Assembly (NCBI GenBank): GCA_934320895.1
Contig: CAKRFY010000017.1
Coordinates: 1-55,622 of the forward strand
From: an uncultured Lachnospiraceae bacterium
GTDB lineage: Bacteria > Bacillota > Clostridia > Lachnospirales > Lachnospiraceae
DNA length: 55,622 nucleotides
Direction: 5' to 3'
A program made the translations under genes and the position numbers. Below the pieces are notes generated by a model, which was not told the origin of the DNA, ran no database searches, and saw only the letters and a program-made list of their open reading frames with translations. Below, one piece after another: positions 36,406 through 45,127 of the stretch (its first letter is position 1; each line of letters opens with the position of its first letter).

Positions 36406-36456
36406 TAATACTATCAAGCAGGTAGCAGCGCAGATTACGAATATCCACTTGACTAA
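36406..36456. repeat. Dispersed foldback repeat, copy D (reverse orientation, short form)
   Basis: Reading the minus strand gives AGTCAAGTGGATATTCGTAA, then TCTGCGCTGCTACCTGC and TTGATAGTATTA. It is the same short form as copy C, with the core joined directly to the right-end sequence. Confidence 0.7.
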
Positions 36457-36470
36457 GTTTATGAATATAC

Positions 36471-36508
36471 AAAATGGCTGTCATATCAGAAATATGACAG
36501 CCATTTTT
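36471..36508. terminator. Bidirectional terminator between convergent genes
   Basis: Perfect 16-bp stem, AAAATGGCTGTCATAT (36471-36486) with its complement at 36492-36507, ending in T on both strands. It serves the zinc-ribbon gene on one side and gdhA on the other. Confidence 0.9.
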
Positions 36509-36563
36509 CGCATTACAATATTATTATAATGTATATAAATTATATGAAATCAGCTAAAAAATA

Positions 36564-38264
<1,701 letters not shown>

Positions 38265-38268
38265 TTAT

Positions 38269-38375
38269 TATACTTTTGTATCAGAAAGTGAAAACTTTCT
38301 ACTCCCACCCTATTATACGCTGGATAACATATGTTATCCGACAAAAAGAGCCTTCCCGGGCTCTTTTTGTTTTTT
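38269..38375 (+). ncRNA. Candidate C-rich small RNA or attenuated leader
   Basis: TATACT (38269-38274) could be a -10 element. Downstream are a perfect hairpin AGAAAGT-GAAA-ACTTTCT (38283-38300), a C-rich single-stranded stretch CTACTCCCACCC (38299-38310), the palindrome GGATAACATATGTTATCC (38322-38339), and a very strong terminator stem ACAAAAAGAGCC/GGCTCTTTTTGT (38341-38370) with a T-run. No open frame explains it. It may be a small RNA whose C-rich loop pairs with Shine-Dalgarno sequences, or a leader controlling the HAD gene 29 bp later. It matches no family I can name with confidence, and no convincing -35 is visible. Confidence 0.5.
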
Positions 38376-38403
38376 AAAAGTTAAAACAGCAGGAGGATTG
38401 TTT

Positions 38404-39075
38404 ATGTTTAAGTATTTATTGTTTGATCTTGATGGAACACTTACAGATTCGAGTAAGGGAATAATAAATTGTGTTAAGTACGCTTTGGATGCGGCTGGTG
38501 TTACTTTAGATAATTGTGAAAGTCTATATGAGTTTATAGGTCCGCCTCTTACAGATGGATTTATGACGATTGCAGGAATGAACAGGGAAGATGCCGAAAA
38601 GTCAACGGCAAAATTCAGGGAGAGATATAATGTAACAGGACTTTTTGAAAATGAACCTTATGATGGAATAAAGGAAGTACTTCAAACATTACAGGAGAGA
38701 GGATTTATACTTGCAGTTGCAACTTCAAAACCAGAGGAAACAGCAAAAAAGATTTTGGAACATTTTGATTTAACAAGGTATTTTAAAGAAATTGCAGGCA
38801 GCAGTTTTGATGGAAGCAGAGATACAAAACAGGCTGTTATAGAAGAAGTTTTAAAAAGACTCAATATTTCTGATGAGGAGAAAAAGACTGTACTCATGGT
38901 AGGTGATAGAAAACATGATGTTTTAGGTGCACATGCATGTGATATCAATGTGCTTGGTGTCTATTATGGCTTCGCCAAACAGGGTGAACTTGAAAAGGCA
39001 GGTGCAGAGTATATTGTACATGATGTTTATGATATATTAAGCTTGGAGGAATTAAATTTATCACTTAATAAATAG
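38404..39075 (+). CDS. HAD-superfamily hydrolase, phosphoglycolate-phosphatase-like
   Basis: A 223-residue HAD subfamily IA enzyme. Motif I is LLFDLDGTLTDSSKG (nucleophile Asp and Asp+2), motif II ATSKPE, motif III the lysine before ILEHFDL-type sequence, and motif IV VMVGDRKHDVLGA. A helical cap follows motif I. Relatives include PgpH/PpaX-like and GmhB-like phosphatases, so the substrate is uncertain. The open frame extends to 38251, but that part crosses a terminator; ATG 38404 follows AGGAGGA. Confidence 0.88.
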   Translation: MFKYLLFDLDGTLTDSSKGIINCVKYALDAAGVTLDNCESLYEFIGPPLTDGFMTIAGMNREDAEKSTAKFRERYNVTGLFENEPYDGIKEVLQTLQERGFILAVATSKPEETAKKILEHFDLTRYFKEIAGSSFDGSRDTKQAVIEEVLKRLNISDEEKKTVLMVGDRKHDVLGAHACDINVLGVYYGFAKQGELEKAGAEYIVHDVYDILSLEELNLSLNK

Positions 39076-39087
39076 GTATAGTTGTGA

Positions 39088-39093
39088 TATAAT
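39088..39093 (+). promoter_or_regulatory. Extended -10 promoter element before the FKBP-like gene
   Basis: TGATATAAT gives a TGn-extended -10 (TATAAT at 39088-39093), about 80 bp before the start. The -35 is poor, as is usual for extended -10 promoters. Confidence 0.5.
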
Positions 39094-39175
39094 AATGAGT
39101 ACTGGAGTGCCTATTTTGTAAGTTTCTAAGAAATTTTGTTATTGCAGAATAAAAGGGGAGTATCGGAGGTTCTTT

Positions 39176-40306
39176 ATGGAAGATAAAAGAAATGATATCA
39201 GTGTCAGCAAAAAAGTATTTGCGACAGCAGTGATCTGTGTACTTTTAGTGGGGATTATATCGGGAATGGTTGCCGGATATTTTATGAATGGAAGTAAAAC
39301 TAAGAAAAAGGCAACAAAAGATGTAGGTTCATATAGCAGAGATTTTGAACCATTAAAATATATAGAAGTTGGAGATTATAAAAATATTACGGTAAATGCA
39401 GGCGTATCAGAGGATGATATAAAATCTGAGATAAATACATTGCTTGAGGATAATACAAAATATGAAAAAAAGCGTGGAAAGGTTAAAGATGGAGATAAAG
39501 TTTATGCTGAATTTGCCGGTTTTATTAAAGGAAAAAAGATTGATGTGACATGTGGTGCTGATTATATAGATGTGGGTTCAGGTGACTGGCTTGCAGAATT
39601 TGAGAATGCCTTAAAAGGTGCTGTTACTGGAAAGAAAATAAAGTTTTCATGCAATGTACCAGAAGGAACATATGATGATAAGAGTGTAGATGGTCACAAA
39701 GTTGATTTTCAAATTACAGCTAAATATATTTGTGGCAAAAAGATCGTGCCAAAGTTTGATAATAGATTTGTTAAAAAAATATCATCAGGAAAATATAAAA
39801 CTGTAGATGAGTATAAGAAATATATAAAAGACAAGCTTTTGAAAGAGAATAAGGAGGACAGAGGAGATTATGCATGGTCGGATGTTTTAGAGTTATGCAA
39901 GGTTAAAAAATATCCGTCTGATATGCTCGCTCTTGCTGAGAAAGAGACTCTTCAGGGATATTATGATATGGCAGAAATCTATGGATACAGCATTGATGAG
40001 GTATTAAAGCAGTATGGTTATAATAGTCTTGAAGATTTTAAAAAGTATGATTTAAAAGAGCTTGCGCAGGATACTGTCAAAGAAAATCTGGCGGCAATGG
40101 CGATTGCCAAACTTGAGAATATTAAGTATAGTGATAAAGAGTATAATAGTGTTCTTGAAGAAGAGTTTGAGTATAATTCCGAAAAATATGCTACAAAGAA
40201 AGAGTATGAAAAGGAAAATAAAGAGTCACTTATAAATGAAACTACATTGAATGTAGTAAAAAAATGGCTTGCTGATAATCTTAAGTTTGATTATTCAGAA
40301 GCATGA
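39176..40306 (+). CDS. Membrane-anchored trigger-factor/FKBP-like prolyl isomerase
   Basis: A 376-residue protein with one N-terminal membrane helix (about 13-36), a Lys-rich linker, a trigger-factor-like segment followed by an FKBP-type domain (about 95-190, with GDKVYAEFAGFI and FENALKGAVTGKKI) and a helical C-terminal chaperone-like region (200-370). Cytoplasmic trigger factor has no membrane segment, so this is a related protein working outside the membrane as a foldase for secreted proteins. Several FKBP active-site aromatics appear altered, so isomerase activity is not certain. ATG follows CGGAGGT. Confidence 0.82.
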   Translation: MEDKRNDISVSKKVFATAVICVLLVGIISGMVAGYFMNGSKTKKKATKDVGSYSRDFEPLKYIEVGDYKNITVNAGVSEDDIKSEINTLLEDNTKYEKKRGKVKDGDKVYAEFAGFIKGKKIDVTCGADYIDVGSGDWLAEFENALKGAVTGKKIKFSCNVPEGTYDDKSVDGHKVDFQITAKYICGKKIVPKFDNRFVKKISSGKYKTVDEYKKYIKDKLLKENKEDRGDYAWSDVLELCKVKKYPSDMLALAEKETLQGYYDMAEIYGYSIDEVLKQYGYNSLEDFKKYDLKELAQDTVKENLAAMAIAKLENIKYSDKEYNSVLEEEFEYNSEKYATKKEYEKENKESLINETTLNVVKKWLADNLKFDYSEA

Positions 40307-40388
40307 TCATTTACTGGCAATAAGAAAGAATACAGATGTTCACAGCAACTTTTTTGCTAACTAAAGAAAATGTAAGTTGGGGGAAGAT

Positions 40389-41012
40389 ATGGTAAACGAG
40401 AAAGAAATGGTTTTAGATGGATTTAAGTTTTCATCGAGAAAAGAATTTGAACGTGCGCTGAAGGAAAAGGAAACGATAGAGTATATTGTTGCAAATACGA
40501 ATATGTCTGATATGAAATCAGTTTTGAAAATTTATAATAAGGCAGTAGATAAAAAATCTTTCCAGACTGTGATAGGTCTTTCATTTGTCAGTAATATGAG
40601 AAATAAACTGGTTTCATCAGGAACTGTTATGGATAAAAATCTTGCATATGTACCAGTAGTTCAGAAATATGTACAGGTTGAAAAAAAGCCCGCTTTAGAT
40701 AAGGATGATATAGAACGAAAGGCTGAAAAGTATAAGAAAGCATATGAAGATGAGGCGGCAGGAAGAAAGATAAGAAATATGGCAATAGCGTTTTTGTCTG
40801 TATTGCTTGCAGTACTTGTTATAATAACATTGAAATCAAAATATTCTGTCTTTACATATTTTACTGACTATAGATCAAATATGGAAAATGAACTTATAGA
40901 TAAATATGAAAAGTGGGAGCAGACTTTAGAAGACAGGCAGAAGGCTATTGATAAAGAAAAAAAAGAACTGGAAGATAAACAGGAAACTGATGAAAATAAA
41001 AATGGAAAATAA
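40389..41012 (+). CDS. Uncharacterised membrane protein, 207 residues
   Basis: I do not recognise this protein. It has a soluble N-terminal part (1-130, helical, rich in Lys/Glu), one transmembrane helix at about 131-150 (MAIAFLSVLLAVLVIITL) and a Lys/Glu coiled-coil tail (about 165-205). ATG 40389 follows TTGGGGGAAG; an in-frame TTG at 40377 overlaps this site. It lies 15 bp before a two-component response regulator and is probably cotranscribed, so it could be an accessory membrane component, but this is speculation. Confidence 0.65.
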   Translation: MVNEKEMVLDGFKFSSRKEFERALKEKETIEYIVANTNMSDMKSVLKIYNKAVDKKSFQTVIGLSFVSNMRNKLVSSGTVMDKNLAYVPVVQKYVQVEKKPALDKDDIERKAEKYKKAYEDEAAGRKIRNMAIAFLSVLLAVLVIITLKSKYSVFTYFTDYRSNMENELIDKYEKWEQTLEDRQKAIDKEKKELEDKQETDENKNGK

Positions 41013-41027
41013 AAATGGGGGTCGATT

Positions 41028-41702
41028 ATGGAAAAGCTAAAAATACTGGTTGTTGATGATGAAGCTAGAATGAGAAAACTTGTAAAGGACTTTTTGGTAA
41101 AAAGCAATTTTGATGTCCTTGAAGCTGGAGATGGTGAGGAAGCTGTAGATCAGTTTTATGAAAATAAAGATGTTGCATTGATAATACTTGATGTTATGAT
41201 GCCTAAAATGGATGGCTGGGAGGTTGTAAGAGAGATAAGAAAATATTCTCAGGTACCGATAATCATGCTGACTGCAAAGAGTGATGAGAAGGATGAATTA
41301 CTTGGCTTTGAACTTGGCGTCGATGAGTATATTTCAAAACCTTTTAGCCCGAAGATTCTTGTAGCCAGAGTTGAAGCGATATTAAGACGTACAAATCAGC
41401 TTGATGATGGAGATATAGAGGTGGGAGGAATATACATAAATCAGTCGGCACATGAAGTAAAAATAGATGGCAAACCGATAGAATTAAGTTTTAAGGAATT
41501 TGAGCTTCTTACATATTTTGTGACAAATCAGGGTGTTGCATTGTCAAGAGAACGAATCTTAAATAATGTATGGAATTATGATTATTTTGGTGATGCCAGA
41601 ACTATCGATACGCATGTAAAAAAGCTTCGCAGCAAACTTGGAGACAAGGGCGAGTATATTAAGACTATATGGGGAATGGGATATAAATTTGAGGTTTCAT
41701 AG
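41028..41702 (+). CDS. OmpR/PhoB-family response regulator
   Basis: A 224-residue regulator. The receiver domain (1-120) has DDE at the start of the fold, the phospho-acceptor in LIILDVMMPKMDG and the lysine in YISKPFSP. The C-terminal winged helix (125-222) contains LSFKEFELLTYF and DTHVKKLRSKLG. The partner kinase begins two bases after its stop codon. The closest general type is the PhoP/YycF-like regulators; the regulated genes are unknown. Confidence 0.95.
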   Translation: MEKLKILVVDDEARMRKLVKDFLVKSNFDVLEAGDGEEAVDQFYENKDVALIILDVMMPKMDGWEVVREIRKYSQVPIIMLTAKSDEKDELLGFELGVDEYISKPFSPKILVARVEAILRRTNQLDDGDIEVGGIYINQSAHEVKIDGKPIELSFKEFELLTYFVTNQGVALSRERILNNVWNYDYFGDARTIDTHVKKLRSKLGDKGEYIKTIWGMGYKFEVS

Positions 41703-41703
41703 T

Positions 41704-43281
41704 ATGAAAGATAAGAAAAATATATTTGGCGTAAGGTCAATTCGTACAAAGCTTATATTGATAATGATAGGAATGCTTGGATTTACGCTTGCTGCTATAT
41801 GGTTTATGAACAGGATATTTTTGCCGGCATATTATCAGCATAGTAAGGTGTCAATGTTAGAGGGATGTTATGAAAATGTAAATTCTATAGTAAACAGCGA
41901 CAGTCAGTATAAATCAGGTGAGAGTTCATCGTTATCTGACAATTCTACATTGAATCTTGAAATATTATCAGAAAATAATACTTCAAATATATATGTATTC
42001 AGATTAAATAATTTTTTTGGAAAAGTGTATTATCAGTATGATTATCCGAGTGAAAATGTCATAACTGAATTTCAGAAAGAAGATGTGATCGATAAGACTA
42101 AGGATTATGTTATAGGCATAGAGGATACACAAAGTTTTGCTGTCAAAGATAAAAAACGTCATCTTATGGATCTTACTGATGATTATAGCGTTTATAAAGT
42201 ACTGGATGAGAGAATAGGTTCATATTATATTGAGCTGTTTGGAAAACTTGATTCAGGTGCTTTTGTTTATGTGAGCACAAATTATCAGAGTATGGCAGAA
42301 AACATAGGTATATTTAATTCTTTTTTACTTTATGTCGGTATTGGAGTAATAGTTTTTGGTGTTGTAATAATGGTATTTATAGGAAATAATTTTACAAAGC
42401 CAATAAGACAGCTTACTGAAATTGCACAGAGGATGGCAGATTTTGACTTTGAGATAAGGTATCCGGTAAAAAGTGATGATGAGATAGGTGCATTGGGCAG
42501 CAGTATCAATACGTTGTCGGAAAATCTGGAAGAAAAAATATCAGAATTAAAAGCTGCAAATAATGAACTTAAAAAGGACATTGAGAAAAAAATTCAGATA
42601 GATGAAATGAGAAAAGAATTTTTATCGAATGTGTCACATGAACTGAAAACTCCTATTGCATTGATACAGGGATATGCAGAGGGATTGCAGGATAATATAA
42701 ATGATGATACTGAGAGCAGAGAATTTTACTGTGAGGTCATAATAGATGAAGCTGATAAGATGAATAAGATGGTAAAAAAACTGCTTACTTTAAATCAGAT
42801 CGAATTTGGAAATAATCAGGTTTCTTTTGAGCATTTTGATATTGTGCAGGTTTTAAGATCTGTCATAAATTCAGCACTGCTTCTTGCGGAACAGAAAGAT
42901 GCCGTCATAATGTTAGATGATTATGAGCCTGTCTATGTGTGGGCAGACGAATACATGATCGAGGAAGTTGTGACAAATTATGTTAGCAATGCCATAAATC
43001 ATGTTGATGGAGAAAAGAAGATAAAAGTAAGTCTTACAAAGCATGACGGTGTTGTGAGGGCTAGTGTATTTAATACCGGAAATTGTATACCAGAAGATGA
43101 ACTTGATAAAATATGGATCAAGTTTTATAAAGTTGACAAGGCAAGAACGAGGGAATATGGCGGCAGTGGCATAGGGTTATCCATAGTTAAGGCTATAATG
43201 GAATCCATGAATCAGAAATTTGGCGTAATAAACCATGATGACGGTGTCGAATTCTGGTTTGAATTGGATACGGAAAATTAG
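41704..43281 (+). CDS. Sensor histidine kinase
   Basis: A 525-residue membrane kinase. Its first transmembrane helix is at about 15-35, an extracytoplasmic sensor domain follows (about 36-200), then a second helix (about 205-228), a HAMP domain (about 229-282), a coiled coil, HisKA with the phosphorylated histidine in SNVSHELKTPIALIQ and HATPase_c with NYVSNAINH and GGSGIGLSIVK. ATG 41704 follows GAGGTTT; the upstream in-frame codons are within the response regulator gene. It should phosphorylate the adjacent regulator. The signal sensed is not evident. Confidence 0.94.
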   Translation: MKDKKNIFGVRSIRTKLILIMIGMLGFTLAAIWFMNRIFLPAYYQHSKVSMLEGCYENVNSIVNSDSQYKSGESSSLSDNSTLNLEILSENNTSNIYVFRLNNFFGKVYYQYDYPSENVITEFQKEDVIDKTKDYVIGIEDTQSFAVKDKKRHLMDLTDDYSVYKVLDERIGSYYIELFGKLDSGAFVYVSTNYQSMAENIGIFNSFLLYVGIGVIVFGVVIMVFIGNNFTKPIRQLTEIAQRMADFDFEIRYPVKSDDEIGALGSSINTLSENLEEKISELKAANNELKKDIEKKIQIDEMRKEFLSNVSHELKTPIALIQGYAEGLQDNINDDTESREFYCEVIIDEADKMNKMVKKLLTLNQIEFGNNQVSFEHFDIVQVLRSVINSALLLAEQKDAVIMLDDYEPVYVWADEYMIEEVVTNYVSNAINHVDGEKKIKVSLTKHDGVVRASVFNTGNCIPEDELDKIWIKFYKVDKARTREYGGSGIGLSIVKAIMESMNQKFGVINHDDGVEFWFELDTEN

Positions 43282-43302
43282 TTATTGCAGTTACTTTATT
43301 CA

Positions 43303-43332
43303 TTGACGATATTATTATAGATATGTTATTAT
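43303..43332 (+). promoter_or_regulatory. Candidate promoter of the lipoprotein gene
   Basis: TTGACG (43303-43308), 18-bp spacer, TATTAT (43327-43332). It lies about 75 bp before the start codon. Confidence 0.55.
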
Positions 43333-43408
43333 ATAAAAAGACGAAAAATGGGTTAGATTGGCAAATAAGTACTTGTATTAAAAGTGTAATAACGCACGGA
43401 GGGTTAGT

Positions 43409-44137
43409 ATGAGAAAAAGGATTTTCATTGTGGCAGCAGTCACAGCTATTGGGCTGACAGGGTGTGCAAGTGTTCCATCACTGTCTGAACAGCAGAATGA
43501 TGCCATTGCAGAATATATGGCGGACAATCTGCTTAAGTATGATAAAAATTATTCGAGCACAGTAAAGTTAAATAGCAGTGTAGAGACTGCGACACCAGAA
43601 CCAAGTGTTCAACCATCGGTATCACCGAATGTGACTATTGCACCTGCTTCGACGATGACACCAGCAGGAACAGATACAACAGATCAGGAAAATACGGCAC
43701 AGCCGGGAGCAACATCAGCACCTGAAAATACATATGTTTCCCTTAGTGATGCAATGCAGGTACCTGGATTTAAAGTTAAGTTTAGTGGATATAAGTGCAG
43801 TACGAATATAAGTACAGATGTTTCAAATATTTCTTCTAAAGCAGGTAAAAAGCTTTTTGTCGTAAAGATGAAATTAAAGAATGATACGGATGTCACAAAG
43901 AAGATCGATATGACAAAGAATAATAGTGTGTATTCTTTGTCTATAGATGGAAAGCAGATGGATCAGCCTCTTTTGACTATTGCAGGTAATGATATACACT
44001 TTATAAAGAAAAAAGTGGCGGCTAATAAGAGTGAGAATGCGATACTTGTATTTGAAATTCCATCAAATACAAAAATAAAGAATGTTGTGCTTGAAGTCAC
44101 GAATAATGATGCAGTGGCTCAGCTAAATATAAAATAA
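43409..44137 (+). CDS. Lipoprotein with DUF4352-like C-terminal domain
   Basis: A 242-residue lipoprotein. The signal peptide ends in the lipobox LTGC, with Cys19 as the lipidated residue. A Thr/Pro/Ser-rich linker (about 65-110) leads to a beta-rich domain (about 115-240) with the pattern KLFVVKMKLKNDTDV seen in DUF4352/telokin-like domains. These domains are often found in membrane-anchored extracytoplasmic proteins of Clostridia. It is likely exported and anchored to the outer face of the membrane. Its function is unknown. Confidence 0.8.
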   Translation: MRKRIFIVAAVTAIGLTGCASVPSLSEQQNDAIAEYMADNLLKYDKNYSSTVKLNSSVETATPEPSVQPSVSPNVTIAPASTMTPAGTDTTDQENTAQPGATSAPENTYVSLSDAMQVPGFKVKFSGYKCSTNISTDVSNISSKAGKKLFVVKMKLKNDTDVTKKIDMTKNNSVYSLSIDGKQMDQPLLTIAGNDIHFIKKKVAANKSENAILVFEIPSNTKIKNVVLEVTNNDAVAQLNIK

Positions 44138-44185
44138 AAACATACAGAGTCCAGATGAATCTGGATATATAGTGGAGGTACGGAC

Positions 44186-45100
44186 ATGGAAACAGGAATT
44201 TTATTAGAGAGCGGAACAAATGAACTTGAGATATTGGAATTTCGTGTTGCAAATAATTATTATGGAATAAATGTAGCTAAGATAAGAGAGATTATTTCAT
44301 TTCAGACACCAACTCCTATACCAAATGCGGATTCGCGTATAGAGGGGATATTTATGCCTAGAGATGAAATCATTTCGATCATAGATCTGGCTGAATGTTT
44401 ACATCTTCCAAAGCCGGAGACATCGGATGGAGATATGTATATAGTAACAAATTTTAATAAATTAAATACAGCATTTCATGTGAACGGTGTGCTAGGAATA
44501 CATAGAGTGTCATGGTCTGACATTGTAAAACCTGATTCTACAATAAATACTGCCGGAGAGGGAATGGCAACAGGAATTATAAGAATTGATGGTAAGCTTA
44601 TAATAATTCTTGACTTTGAAAAGATCGTTTCTGATATAAATCCAGAGACAGGTCTTAAGGTATCTGATATTGAGAGGATGTCACATAGAACAAGAAATGA
44701 AACACCGATTCTTATAGCAGAAGATTCAGCACTTCTTAGTAAGATGATCGTTAATTGTCTTGAACAGGCAGGATATACAAACATAACAACTACTGCAAAT
44801 GGAAAAGAGTGTTGGGATAAGCTTCAGGAGTATGATGCAAGTGGAGACATAGATTCCAAAGTTGCATGCATTATAACAGATATAGAGATGCCTCAGATGG
44901 ATGGTCATCGTCTTACAAAGCTTGTTAAAGATAACAATCATATGAATCATATACCAGTAGTAATATTCTCGTCTCTTGTAAATGAAGAAATGAAGATCAA
45001 AGGTGAGCAGCTTGGTGCAGATGCACAGCTTTCGAAACCTGATATAGGTAAGCTGGTTTCTGCGATTGATAAACTTGTTGGAAATGAGCAGGCTGAATAG
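44186..45100 (+). CDS. cheV: CheV-type chemotaxis coupling protein, second paralogue
   Basis: A 304-residue CheW + receiver protein closely similar to the CheV at 1544 along its whole length. The CheW domain covers about 10-155, the receiver 175-300. The phospho-acceptor is Asp232 in TDIEMPQMDG and the lysine is in QLSKPD. It differs from the first copy mostly in the CheW half, which suggests partly different receptor partners. It begins at ATG after GTGGAGG. The acidic repeat protein follows 27 bp later and may be cotranscribed. Confidence 0.92.
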   Translation: METGILLESGTNELEILEFRVANNYYGINVAKIREIISFQTPTPIPNADSRIEGIFMPRDEIISIIDLAECLHLPKPETSDGDMYIVTNFNKLNTAFHVNGVLGIHRVSWSDIVKPDSTINTAGEGMATGIIRIDGKLIIILDFEKIVSDINPETGLKVSDIERMSHRTRNETPILIAEDSALLSKMIVNCLEQAGYTNITTTANGKECWDKLQEYDASGDIDSKVACIITDIEMPQMDGHRLTKLVKDNNHMNHIPVVIFSSLVNEEMKIKGEQLGADAQLSKPDIGKLVSAIDKLVGNEQAE

Positions 45101-45127
45101 TTTAATGTGGACAAGGAGAAAAGTGGA

